64,000 bases of DNA from Membranipora membranacea. Lineage: Eukaryota > Bryozoa > Gymnolaemata > Cheilostomatida > Membraniporidae. Of this stretch, positions 1-11,519 are shown piece by piece. The notes below the pieces were generated by a model. The model had not been told where the DNA came from and did no database searches. It was given only the letters and a program-made list of their open reading frames with translations. The DNA lies in assembly GCA_914767715.1 (NCBI GenBank), contig OU612066.1, positions 439,001 to 503,000 on the forward strand. Reading direction: 5' to 3'. The position numbers and the translations under genes were made by a program. Each line of letters begins with the position of its first letter. Positions within the stretch are counted from its first letter, which is position 1.

Positions 1-165
1 CCCTTACTCTAAATTCTCTTTACACTTTATTATGAGTAACTACTAGAATAATATGATATAAAAATCCCTGAAATTTGAAGATATTTATGTAATAGAGCAT
101 GGATATACCCAATATATGGATTGTGTTTAGTTTCAGAAAACTTTAAATGGAGTGTTCTTTTTTAG

Positions 166-2273
166 GAAACTTTATGAGATGGGATGCTTTGAGATATCTT
201 TAGGAGATACAATTGGAGCTGCCACTCCCGGTGAGATACAGAGACTTATTATAGAGGTATCTAAGTATGTACCCTTAGAGAGACTAGCAGTACACTGTCA
301 CGATACATATGGACAAGCTCTAGCGAATATATACGCAGCTCTACAGATGGGAGTCTCTATAGTAGACTCAAGTGTGTCCGGTCTCGGAGGTAAGACAACC
401 TTACCTTTTATTACTGCACCCGCAAATCAACTCATGTTAACTCGTTTCACAACTTAAAAGTGACACCAACAATTATCAAGCTATTTTGTGAAATTATGAA
501 ATGATTGATATTGAGTAGCAATCTTATGTATACAATTGTGCCGTCCAGCCCAGTAATGTATGACAGTAGCCCAGTAATGTACGACAGTAGCCCGGTAATG
601 TATGACAGTAGCCCGGTAATGTACGACAGTAGCCCAGTAATGTATGACAGTAGCCCAGTAATGTATGACAGTAGACTAGTCATATATGACAGTAGACCAG
701 TCATATATGACAGTAGCCCAGTTATGTATGACAGTAGACCAGTAATGTATGACAGTAGACCAGTCATATATGACAGTAGACCAGTAATATATGACAGTAG
801 CCCAGTAATGTATGACAGTAGACCAGTAATGTATGACAGTAGACCAGTAATATATGACAGTAGCCCAGTAATATATGACAGTAGCCCAGTAATGTATGAC
901 AGTAGACCAGTAATGTATGACAGTAGACGAGTCATATATGACAGTAGACCAGTCATATATGACAGTAGCCCAGTTATGTATGACAGTAGACCAGTAATGT
1001 ATGACAGTAGACCAGTAATATATGACAGTAGCCCAGTAATATATGACAGCAGCCCAGTAATGTATGACAGTAGACCAGTAATGTATGACAGTAGACCAGT
1101 AATATATGACAGTAGACCAGTAATGTATCACAGTAGACCAGTAATGTATCACAGTAGCCCAGTAATATATGACAGTAGACCAGTAATGTATGACAGTAGA
1201 CCAGTAATGTATGACAGTATCCCAGTAATATATGACAGTAGCCCAGTGATATAAGACAGTAGCCCAGTAATGTATGACAGTAGACCAGTAATGTATGACA
1301 GTAGACCAGTAATGTATGACAGTAGACCAGTCATATATGACAGTAGACCAGTAATATATGACAGTAGCCCAGAAATGTATGACAGTAGACCAGTAATGTA
1401 TGAGAGTAGACCAGTAATATATGACAGTAGCCCAGTAATATATGACAGTAGCCCAGTAATGTATGACAGTAGACCAGTAATGTATGACAGTAGACTAGTC
1501 ATATATGACAGTAGACCAGTAATATATGACAGTAGCCCAGTAATGTATGACAGTAGACCAGTCATATATGACAGTAGCCCAGTAATGTATGACAGTAGAC
1601 CAGTTATGTATGACAGTAGCCCAGTAATATATGACAGTAGCCCAGTAATGTATGACAGTAGACCAGTAATGTATGACAGTAGACTAGTCATATATGACAG
1701 TAGACCAGTAATATATGACAGTAGCCCAGTAATGTATGACAGTAGACCAGTCATATATGACAGTAGCCCAGTAATGTATGACAGTAGACCAGTTATGTAT
1801 GGCAGTAGCCCAGTAATATATGACAGTAGCCCAGTAATGTATGACAGTAGACCAGTCATATATGACAGTAGCCCAGTTATGTATGACAGTAGACCAGTAA
1901 TGTATGACAGTAGACCAGTAATATATGACAGTAGCCCAGAAATGTATGACAGTAGACCATTAATGTGTGACAGTAGACCAGTAATGTATGACAGTAGCCC
2001 AGTAATGTATGACAGTAGACCAGTAATGTATGACAGTAGACCAGTTATGTGTGACAGTAGCCCAGTTATATATAATATGTTACAGGATGTCCGTATGCAG
2101 CTGGAGCTAGTGGGAATGTAGCTACTGAGGATGTGGTATATATGCTGAACGGACTGAATATTGAGTGCGGCGTGGATCTACATAAAGTTATGCAAGCCGG
2201 ACGATATATCAGTAACCATATAGGCAGACCTACAGGATCTAAAGTAGCTCAGGCTTTAAGCTCTTCATTGTGA
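166..2273 (+). CDS. HMGCL: Hydroxymethylglutaryl-CoA lyase, 3' part (two exons)
   Basis: Mitochondrial HMG-CoA lyase splits HMG-CoA into acetyl-CoA and acetoacetate, in ketogenesis and leucine breakdown. Two exons can be read: 166-389 (acceptor TTTTTTAG, donor GTAAGA) and 2086-2273 (acceptor ATGTTACAG, stop TGA). They join in phase through a split Gly codon. The first holds ISLGDTIG and [14 protein letters not shown], with the metal-binding His-x-His of the TIM barrel. The join recreates GLGGCPYA, whose Cys is the family's catalytic-loop cysteine, followed by [14 protein letters not shown]. Upstream exons lie left of the window, so this is about the C-terminal 45% of the protein. The protein ends Ser-Ser-Leu, while the human enzyme ends in a Cys-Lys-Leu peroxisomal signal. 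The intron is almost wholly a 21-bp minisatellite. Family identity is very secure; exon borders are by eye. Confidence 0.95.
545..2069. repeat. 21-bp minisatellite filling the HMGCL intron
   Basis: About 72 head-to-tail copies of a 21-bp unit, with the core CCCAGTAATGTATGACAGTA and variants at a few positions (GCCC/GACC, AATG/CATA/AATA). Because 21 is a multiple of three and the unit has no stop in this frame, the plus strand reads [14 protein letters not shown] repeats for about 1.5 kb. The only stop in that frame is at 1252-1254 (TAT changed to TAA). The minus strand is also open. The array lies inside an intron, so these reading frames are a property of the repeat and not evidence for a gene. 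Confidence 0.97.
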
Positions 2274-4418
2274 TAGAATAAGTACTGCCCCATACACCCC
2301 CTCCCCCTCACCTACTGTCCGTGTCTATGGGACTCTTATATCTCAATACCATGTATCTCTTAGTTTTGTGCCAAAATCATATTTGTTATAGAAAGGTTTA
2401 TACTATTTATCATTTTCTAGTATATGGTGTAATGATAATATATAATATGATCACTTAACAGTGGCTGACTAAGTTTATTTATTTCCTTTTTTTCATGCTC
2501 TTCCATTTGGGCTCGGTGTACATTGAACAGGCAAAGCGGTGATAAAAATAATATGTGTCTTATTAATCAAGTCTTATTTATCTTTGAATTATTTGGAAAA
2601 TTTACATTCACTTATAGACTTGTATAACTGATTAGTAGTACTAGTATGTGTGCTGGTTAGTAGTACTAGTATGTGTGCTGGTCGAACATTCTGTACCAGA
2701 TATAGTGACAAAACAGCAGGAAGAAAGACCTCTTATCTTATATTAGAAGCAATCATCAACTTTGAATTTAGAGAAAACAAAAATCATATGAATTCTAAAA
2801 TCACCAAAGCATACTAACCTCGGATGGCAAACTCTGCCAGAAAAGGGTATAGAGCTTACTTGAAGTTGATTTTGCTAAACATGAGACCACATTAGACCAA
2901 CAGAAGAAATCCATTAGACCTGCAGCTTCTCTGATGAACAAACTTTTTTCAATATCAGCCAAACTATATTATTTTACTATTTTTTAATCCTTTTTACTGT
3001 CATTGAGATATGAGATGACCCGTAGGAATAAGATACCGCTATTACAAATGAATGTTGTCAAAACTAAATATTAACTTCTTCTCTACCATTTTCAAATATA
3101 TCAAATAAGTTGACGACTGATGAAGTTTATGAAGTTAAATGTTCTCAAATGATGGTCAAGGCAGGCTCTGAAAGCTGCTACACTTATCAACTCGACTGGT
3201 TACAGATAACCCTTACAGCTGACAATAGGCTCAAACACTCAAATTTTGTGACTTGATCATAATGGAAATAGCAATTATGATTGAGCCCTCTATCATGCAA
3301 TTAATGGTGATAATGACTGTACCTCCAGCAGAATAACACAATCTGCTCCAAAGCAAAGCAGTCCGACAGCTCGACAGGGTATGTAAGAAGACAAGGCCTC
3401 AAGTAGTGTGTGTATAAATGAATTTCTGTACTTTGTCTGAGCTCCGTGACAATGCGGAGTTCACAGGACTAAATTATTCTTTGGTTACTAGCTATGTTTT
3501 GACTACAATGTTTCCAAATGTTTACCAATAGGCCGGCGTGCAGCTAGACTTTATTTCAAAGTGGTCTCACCCACATTTGGCTCGAAAAACTCTGCAATTG
3601 CCATGAATGAGGAGGCTCATATGGCTCATAAAATAGATCAATGGAATTTGGTGCCACCACCACCGTGTTGCATATCAGCAGTTCAACCACATCTAACAGG
3701 CCTTCAGCTGTGTAGGCCTTATGAGGTTCTTGGATAAGATTGTGACTGTGTTGCTATAAGGGTGGCAGTGCTCAGCAGCATAGCTATACTGTGTGCAGCA
3801 CCAAATCACCATTATAGATATATCATGTTATTAAATGAACTACCTATATTTGCCATCTTGTGAGCTTAAAAAGTAACAGCAACATAAAACTGGAATAATA
3901 TAACAGGCATATATATGATCTCAGTATTTGGCTTGGAGGTATAAAATAATGGGAGTTGAGTTAAAGACATTAAAGACTACCTGAAAAAATAAATAAAAAA
4001 TGTTTTAGATGAGGTTGTCACCCAGTAGCTGTTTTAAGGCTGAGTGATATTTATAAAATAACTGTTTAGACAGGTTGCCTTTAAGTCCAAGAGAAGAGAT
4101 TAGAAATACACTACCTGCCTTATGCACCATGTAATCTGATGCACCTTGTATTCTGGGTGAAATATATGAGAAAAGACTGGCCCTGTTGGTTATCGTTTGA
4201 GGGAAGTTGTTCTGTTGCAAACCAATGCAGGAAAAATTTAAACCTTAGTATAGGTGGAGAAAATGTTAATAATGACTGCTGGAGGCCACAATCCGTCCTT
4301 ATATCAGCAGTATCCCGGAGCTTACTTGGTTACTAGAGTTATGTCCCTTTTGGCCAGGAGAGAATAACTCCTACAACTGTACAGCTGCAGTCTTTTAGTG
4401 ATGGCAGATATTAGAGGA
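2274..4418. other. Space between HMGCL and Ral 3' ends
   Basis: These 2.1 kb lie between two convergent genes and hold both 3' UTRs. I see no coding exon. A 24-bp direct duplication ending GTGTGCTGGT lies near 2635-2685. Frames of up to 71 codons here show no family features. The ends of the two transcripts cannot be fixed, since no convincing AATAAA was found on either strand close to the stops. Confidence 0.6.
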
Positions 4419-7400
4419 TTAGAGGATGACACACTTTTTCTTCTTGCCACCTCGACCAGGTTTATCACTTGTATTTGTCTCTTTTCTACCGTTTGAGTTT
4501 TTTCTATTTCTGATTTCACGTAATAGATCAAAGTACACCTGTAAGTAACAAAGTACGCCTGTAAGTAACAAAGTACACCTGTAAGTAACAAAGTACACCT
4601 GTAAGTAACAGATCAAAGTACACCTGTAAGTAACAGATCAAAGTACACCTGTAAGTAACAGATCAAAGTACACCTGTAAGTAACAAAGTAGACCTGTAAG
4701 TAACAAAGTACACCTGTAAGTAACAGATCAAAGTTCACCTGTAAGTAACCGATCAAAGTACACCTGTAAGTAACAGATCAAAGTAGACCTGTAAGTAACA
4801 GATCAAAGTACACCTGTAAGTAACAGATCAAAGTACACCTGTAAGTAACAAAGTACACCTGTAAGTAACAATGATCAAAGTAGACCTGTAAGTAACAATG
4901 ATCAAAGTACACCTGTAAGTAACAGATCAAAGTACACCTGTAAGTAACAGATCAAAGTACACCTGTAAGTAACAAAGTACACCTGTAAGTAACAAAGTAC
5001 ACCTGTAAGTAACAAAGTACACCTGTAAGTAACAATGATCAACGTACACCTGTAAGTAACAGATCAAAGTACACCTGTAAGAATGACATGTGCAGAATCA
5101 GAGTAACATAAGGGGCTGGTGAGTGATGTCAAGTTTTATATTTATCTCTATAACAGCAATTATGACTTCGACAACACACCAGAAAGGAGATAGAATAAAA
5201 TTCATATTAAATATAATACTTATAAAATTGACTATGACTTGTTACCTTATCGACATTTTCTCTCGTTTTAGCCGACGTCTCTACATATGGTACGTTCCAC
5301 TCAGTGGCGAGAGTCTGAGCCTGCTCCTGTGATACCTGTCTCTTCTCTGTTAGATCACATTTGTTACCGATAAGTATAAAAGGTATCGTCTCATCATTCT
5401 TAACTCTCAGAATCTGCTCCCTGTAAATATACATAATTAAATCTGACTATCTATTACTACTGTGGTTGTGAGATCTGCGCAAAATTAAGAACGCACACAA
5501 GTTTAGTCGAAGGAAGTTTATAGAAGGTTCTGTTTACAATCAGTGACGGTAATTAACCAGCAGTGCCACTACTATGGAGCATCAAACTACACAACATAGA
5601 TGATTACTATCAAACTACACAACATAGATGATTACTATCATATCATAGTGCGGCGGTGACTTACCTGAAATCTCTGGTAGATTGGAGACTTTCTGATTCT
5701 GTTATGGAGAAAACACAAAGAAAACCTTCACCACTTCTGAAGTAGTTATCTCTGATGGCCACATAGTCCTCCTGTCCCGCTGTATCCAGGATGTCTATCT
5801 GTTCCTCGGCTCCGTCTAATACTACCTTCTTCCTGTAAGAGTCTGCCTTTGTCGGCTCGTAATCCTCCACAAACTACAACAATAATAAAAACATACATTA
5901 TCAGCATATAACAGAACAACTTACTACAACTAACACAAATAACTGCTATCAATAATAGGAGATTGGTAAGATCAGGGTAAGGTGAGGGTAGCAGAAGGAC
6001 AACAACAAATTATGTTGTCAGTTCACATATCCATTCGGCACATTGGTGACCCTATTTGATGGAGTCATACAGTAAAGGTCTATATAACACTCTATAAAAG
6101 CCTGAAAACAGAGGAGGAATTAACTTTAGTGACTGTAATGAAAAAAAGTGAATTTTTTTATGGGTGGGTGAAATCTGGGTAAAAAGATATCCTGTAAGTA
6201 GAATAGGGCAGGACAATGTCATATTCCTTTTCCGCTAAACAAATCACCAACGTGATCACCATTCATTAATCATTATTACTAAGTAAGTCTAAGTCTGTAC
6301 TAAGGCTGTCAGAGAGTATCCACCTGTCCCGGCTAGTCATATATACATGATATTACCATACAGAGGGCGGGCCATCACTCATTGTGAGCTCACCTCCGCA
6401 TCTATCACTTGTGGTTATGAGCAGGACTCTCATATCCACAGAAGTTTAATGGCTTCACTATATACTACATATTCATCATAGTATAGTACATTAGGCATGG
6501 GGTTAATTATAATTCATTGAGATTGAGACACAATATCTCTCATTCTGATCTCTTTATAAAGACAGTATGACTGTATTGTAAAATGGGCTGCCAATGGTAT
6601 ATATGTGCAAAAGTTTAAATTGGGTCTTGATTTCAGGAGTTCGGGTTAGTGGTAGGTTTTCTATGAGTTATGTCAGATGTTGATATATATGACTATGTCT
6701 CTCTGGTATATTGTGAGTACTTTATAATCAGATAGAGTAGAGTAGAGATTCCTCTCCCAGTGACGAGGCTGTACTTCTTAGTAAGCGATGCTGAACCCTT
6801 TAGTAAGCGAGGCTGTACCCCTTAGTAAGCGCTCTATAGTAGTGAACTCTTATCAGACATGATAATTGATGGTGTTTAGTGAGTAACTGTTATTTTGTGA
6901 TGATTCAGAAAATATTAATTACCTCGCTATCCAAATCATCTCATCAAAACACAAACATGAGCCTGTGTATTACAGAGCTGAGCCTTAGTGTATTACAGAG
7001 CTGCTGGGCCTCAGTGTAACACAGGGGATATAATAGTAAATTACACCTTCTCGTCAGTCAGTGGCTCAGTGGATGTACTAATCACTATACTGTAGTCAGA
7101 GCCAGCTGTACTAATCATCTGATTAGTTATACTGATAAGCTGAGGGAGCAGCGATGTTACTCTGCTCATATTATCTCACACGTTTATCTCCTCCTCATGT
7201 ACAGAGTTAGGAGCTGCTCTGTCACTGATATCCAGTATCAGCCAGCAGCTTGTATAACAATACAGTCCAGTCCTGATACAACAATAAACCTGATACAGAG
7301 CAGCTCTGATACCGAGCAGCTCTGATACAGAGCAGCTCTGATACTGAGCAGCTCTGATACAGAGCAGCTCTGATACAGAGCAGCTCTGATACAGAGCAGC

Positions 7401-9347
7401 TCTGATACAGAGCAGCTCTGATACAGAGCAGCTCTGATACAGAGCAGCTCTGATACAGAGCAGCTCTGATACAGAGCAGCTCTGATACAGAGCAGCTCTG
7501 ATACAGAGCAGCTCTGATACAGAGCAGCTCTGATACCGAGCAGCTCTGATACAGAGCAGCTCTGATACAGAGCAGCTCTGATACCGAGCAGCTCTGATAC
7601 AGAGCAGCTCTGATACAGAGCAGCTCTGATACCGAGCAGCTCTGATACCGAGCAGCTCTGATACTGAGCAGCTCTGATACTGAGCAGCTCTGATACTGAG
7701 CAGCTCTGATACTGAGCAGCTCTGATACAGAGCAGCTCTGATACTGAGCAGCTCTGATACTGAGCAGCTCTGATACAGAGCAGCTCTGATACTGAGCAGC
7801 TCTGATACTGAGCAGCTCTGATACTGAGCAGCTCTGATACTGAGCAGCTCTGATACTGAGCAGCTCTGATACTGAGCAGCTCTGATACTGAGCAGCTCTG
7901 ATACCGAGCAGCTCTGATACCGAGCAGCTCTGATACCGAGCAGCTCTGATACTGAGCAGCTTGTAGAGAATCACCTTCAGCCAGTAGCCCCCCCCCCCCT
8001 CCCCTACAACAGCACCTGGCCTCAAGTGTAGTTTGTCATAGAGTCATCACTGTAGGCAGCCACAGTAGATGTGATGATGGGATATACCAGACCTAAGTCA
8101 GGTATCCATCAGTGCTGGTTTGTTATATTTGTTTGGGTACAGAGTTTACCATCACATGAGGTTATAAAATATCAGTGATGTGCGAGCGAGCATACAGGGT
8201 ATAGTACACATAGCCTAGTACAGGGGAGTAATCATCATCGCTTAGAAGAAAGCAACCAGCCAGGAGACAGTTCAGCTGTTACCTCAAGGAATGACAAATT
8301 ATAAGGGTAGATATCCAACCTGTCTTAAATATTTGACCCAGATGCATTCTTAATTATGTATAACATGAAAATATTCCGACTATTTGTTATGACTGACACC
8401 CTGAAGATTTAACCTACAAATACAACACGATAATAGATAGGTGGCCAAGTACTAGTCTGGTCTCCCCAGACACATCCTCACATGAGCTAGTCTGGTCCGC
8501 CCAGACACATCCTCACATGAGCAAGTCTGGTCCGCCCAGACACATCCTAACATGAGCAAGTCTGGTCCGCCCAGACACATCCTCACATGAGCAAGTCTGG
8601 TCTGATCAGATACATCCTCACATGAGCTAGTCTGGTACGCCTAGACACATCCTCACATGAGCTAGTCTGGTCTGTTCAGACACTCTCTTAACATGAGCTA
8701 GTCTAGTCAATCACTTACAAACATACACTCATACTAAACACACAAATCAATCATTCTGGGATGACTTAACCATCAGGTATTTTTCTTATGGTTGGTAATG
8801 ACAACTTGCTATCAGGGAGTAGGACAGACCCCAACATACACACTGACTATCTGATCAGCACAACAACATCAGAGTTATAACTAAGAGAAGTAATCAGACC
8901 TGGTAACTAAGAGAAGTAATCAGATCTGGTGACTTTGATCAGTTATAAGAGTACAAATAAACATATCAGTTCCAATAAAAATACTCAATCAGTTACAGTG
9001 AAGGATACTGTAATATGAGTTAGTCATATTGATATATACGCATGTATCAGGATCAGAATATGATAATGTTATGTTACAAGACCAAATGCATCTCTCGAGA
9101 TTTACTTACAGCAGTAGGATACTTGGTTATTCTGGTTTTTGAGATTATACCAGATGTTAGTAGATGTTAAGCCTAGGTTCTCTGACACCTTATCACAAGA
9201 AGAGAGATAATAATATAGTTTGGGTGTGGAGCAGAGACTAACCTCATCATACATAAACTGTAGAGTAAGAGCAGACTTCCCCACTCCTCCAGATCCCACC
9301 ATGATTACTTTGTGTACTTGTGATTTATTAGCTGCCTTAGTCGCCAT
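4419..9347 (-). CDS. RALA: Ral small GTPase
   Basis: A Ras-family GTPase that couples Ras signalling to the exocyst and to membrane traffic. Four minus-strand coding exons: 9347-9243, 5873-5665, 5420-5246 and 4538-4419, giving 202 aa (human RalA has 206). Visible motifs: P-loop GSGGVGKS (18-25), Ral-type effector loop YEPTKADSY (40-48), DTAGQE (65-70), NKCD (124-127), ETSAK (152-156), a basic tail GGKKKK and C-terminal CVIL. The CaaX ends in Leu, which predicts geranylgeranylation. YEPTKADSY and the K/VYFDL join mark it as Ral and not Ras or Rap. Intron 1 (3.4 kb) holds two minisatellites. Intron 3 holds 24 copies of the exon-4 acceptor, and the nearest copy was chosen because it gives the conserved join and the CaaX end. 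Whether RalA or RalB is meaningless outside vertebrates. Confidence 0.95.
4526..5085 (-). repeat. Tandem array of the Ral exon-4 splice acceptor
   Basis: Read on the minus strand, 24 copies carry TTACTTACAG followed by GTGTACTTTG. That is a 3' splice site plus the first codons (V-Y-F) of the last Ral exon. Units are 20 bp, 25 bp (with GATCT, the next exon bases, included) or 27 bp. The copy nearest the exon runs into the real coding sequence at 4538. The farthest, at 5074, is preceded by CATGTCATTCTTACAG, the most pyrimidine-rich tract of the set, and may be the ancestral acceptor. Minor variants (GCGTAC, GTCTAC, GTGAAC) occur inside the array. The plus strand reads CCTGTAAGTAAC, a donor-like core. 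Confidence 0.97.
5570..5640. repeat. Short direct duplication in Ral intron 2
   Basis: Two adjacent copies of about 30 bp beginning CATCAAACTACACAACATAG. It lies in the 244-bp intron between Ral exons 2 and 3. No function is suggested. Confidence 0.8.
7291..7960. repeat. 16-bp minisatellite in Ral intron 1
   Basis: About 41 copies of GAGCAGCTCTGATACN, where N is A, C or T. The variants are grouped: mostly A in the left half and mostly T in the right half, with C runs near the right end. The minus strand is open for 267 codons through it because a 48-bp triple unit happens to lack stops; this is not a gene. GAGC and GCTC in the unit form a tiny inverted repeat. Confidence 0.97.
8455..8700. 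repeat. 35-bp minisatellite in Ral intron 1
   Basis: Seven head-to-tail copies of a 35-bp unit that starts GTCTGGTCCGCCCAGAC and ends CATCCTCACATGAGC. The first 17 bases are an imperfect inverted repeat (GTCTGG/CCAGAC), so each unit could fold a small hairpin. The last copy degenerates. Confidence 0.93.
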
Positions 9348-10540
9348 CTTTCTCTCTCTTACTCTCGCTCACTTTTTGTGTAACTTATATGAATCTCTCA
9401 GTCAGTACTTCTACAACAATATATATATATATATCTTACATGATAATTGATCTACATATTGTAATTTCATTGCTAAAACATGAGTAACAAAATCACAAGG
9501 GATCTAAGAGAAGGTGGCGACACGATATATCAGGACTGACTGACTCACTACTCATTAGGTTACACATGATACACATGATATATCAGCACTGACTCACTAC
9601 TCATTAGGTTACGCATGATATACATGGAGGAGGATTCTATGATGACTAAATGACAGTCATATGATAAAAACAGTCATAAAGATAAGATAGACGAGAAAAA
9701 CAACATCAAGGATCACAACAAACAAACATTGTACTCAATGGGACATGAAAAATCAAATAACCTTGGCGGCATCCTGTAGTGAACGATCAGTGTATGTGAT
9801 ATTTTAATCTATTATATAGATTCATTGCCATTTAATATGGAACAAGGCTGACATGATGACAATGATTTTGTGTGATAAAAAGAGGAAGGATACTCCGAGG
9901 TCATCGAACCACTACCGCAATGCCCAATAAACCGATTTGAAGAAATAGATTCAAATTTTTTTACAACATATAAATGTTTTCTATCACATCTGAGAGTGAC
10001 TATGCTTCCTCATAGCACTACTCATAGATCCTGCCAGTCGATAGAAAAGCAAATTCAGAGAGAGCCCAGTTTTTATATTACCAGACAGTGACATCATTGC
10101 CATTCCCATATTTTCCTTGAGTGGCCGAATACACAACTATTCAAAAAACTATGATACAATTGTGGTCCTCAGTCCATTATGAAGATCAGTTCAAGATAAA
10201 ACAAATGTTTACAACAAGCACGATATATCCACTAAGATGTCTTGTACGCAGGCTTACGATGCAGCATGCTTATCAGATACTTATATCCTTCTACAGAGTC
10301 TAGTCACCGACGGCTCAAACTTCACAGCACTACATATATAAGAGTGGTGAAAACTGACATGATGGACTACATAAATATCCCTGTAGAACTAGGCATCAAA
10401 ATTTAACCTTCACCAGAAGATAGAATGACATGGAGTTCCATCCATCCTAGTGTCAACAAATAACATTCTCACACAAACGCCCACCAACACAGAAAACCCT
10501 CTATCTCCATAACACCAAGATCCCAGATTTTATGCTTGTT
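9348..10540. other. Gap upstream of Ral, no gene seen
   Basis: Upstream of the Ral start codon. It presumably holds the Ral promoter and 5' UTR; just ahead of the ATG the minus strand reads GAGAGAGAAAG. It also holds a direct duplication near 9550-9620 (TCACTACTCATTAGGTTAC twice). No convincing coding exon is seen. Confidence 0.5.
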
Positions 10541-10940
10541 TCAAATTTAAATCATTTAATCCGTCCTATGAGCAGTGTCAGCATTTTATCCAGACTCTGA
10601 TTTTACCTATTCTTATGTACAATGCTGAGCTATGGTTTTATTCATGTACCGAAGGTGAACGTAACATGCTGCTCAAACCTTTTACTCGTGCTAAATTCAA
10701 CTGTGATATTAAGGAACTAGTCACTCAACGCATTTTTAGAACTGCAGCAGATTTTTATAGAGACCCAGATCATATTTTAAACCACTGTTATGTGAGCCAT
10801 AGGAACCATTTTCTTTGTAGCAAATCGCGAACTGTACGCTTTTTTAACAGCTTTGTGCCGAACAGTATTCGCATTTTAAATGACGCAGCCTTCATGCCAC
10901 ACTAGTTTTACCTCATCATTGATGTTGTGTAACCAATAAA
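10541..10940 (+). mobile_element. LINE relic B, 3' end of reverse transcriptase ORF
   Basis: An open frame of about 120 codons ends at 10905. It reads FNPSYEQCQHFIQTLILPILMYN, then ELWFYSC and a Phe/Arg-rich tail (FRTAADFYRD). This resembles the region after the reverse transcriptase domain of CR1/Jockey-like non-LTR retrotransposons. Soon after comes an AATAAATCTTATCTTATCTTATC tail, the kind of simple 3' repeat such elements carry. It is truncated at its 5' end. Confidence 0.65.
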
Positions 10941-10955
10941 TCTTATCTTATCTTA

Positions 10956-11512
10956 TCAAATACTTGGGAGTGACCCTTGACACAAAAATCAACTGGAATG
11001 CCCGTATCAGTGGCACCTCTGCTAAGGGAAACTCCACACTTGGCTTCATCAGGCGCAATGTTCTTACAACATCAGAGCAGGTCAAGGCAACTGCCTATAA
11101 ACAACTGGTGCGCCCTGTGATAGAGTTTGCGTCTGCCGCCTGGGATTCAGCTTCTAACACTAACAGTGGTCGACTGGAAGCTGTCCAGAGAAGGGCAGCT
11201 CGACAAATATGTGGTGTGAGAAGGACAGACCGAACGACAAGCACCACAGGCCTTCTCCATAAGCTAAACCTACCTCTACTCGACCGAAGACTTACTATCT
11301 TCAGCCAGTACCACCATGCCAACACAACATCACTGCACAAGTACAAGTACATCCAGCCAGCACACTTCTCCTCCAGTCGCAGACACTCAGACCAGTATTT
11401 TATACCACACTCAAATACTGTCCACCACCAGAGGTCATTCTTTGTTCGCACTGCTCGAGACTGGAATGAACTACCTTTTAGCAGTAATCTCCTCCGGCCC
11501 CCCAGCATATAG
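10956..11512 (+). mobile_element. LINE relic A, end of reverse transcriptase ORF
   Basis: An open frame reads KYLGVTLDTKINWNARI, then STLGFIRRNV, AYKQLVRPVIEFASAAWD, RLEAVQRRAARQICG and RDWNELP. This is the stereotyped thumb/C-terminal part of Jockey/CR1-clade non-LTR reverse transcriptases. The RT core is absent, so the copy is 5'-truncated. It starts within a few bases of the tail of relic B, suggesting insertion next to or into it. A close relative lies on the minus strand at 54290-55300. Confidence 0.85.
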
Positions 11513-11519
11513 CCCAAAA

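Noticed and set aside
447-2121. Long ORFs on both strands (up to 283 codons) as protein genes
   Set aside because: They are readings of a 21-bp tandem repeat inside the HMGCL intron. Both strands are open for the same reason, and the frame runs past the true acceptor in the wrong phase.
4526-5085. CRISPR-like array
   Set aside because: Units are head to tail without unique spacers, in an animal intron. The unit is explained by the splice junction of exon 4.
7222-8025. 267-codon minus-strand ORF
   Set aside because: Produced wholly by the 16-bp minisatellite in Ral intron 1.
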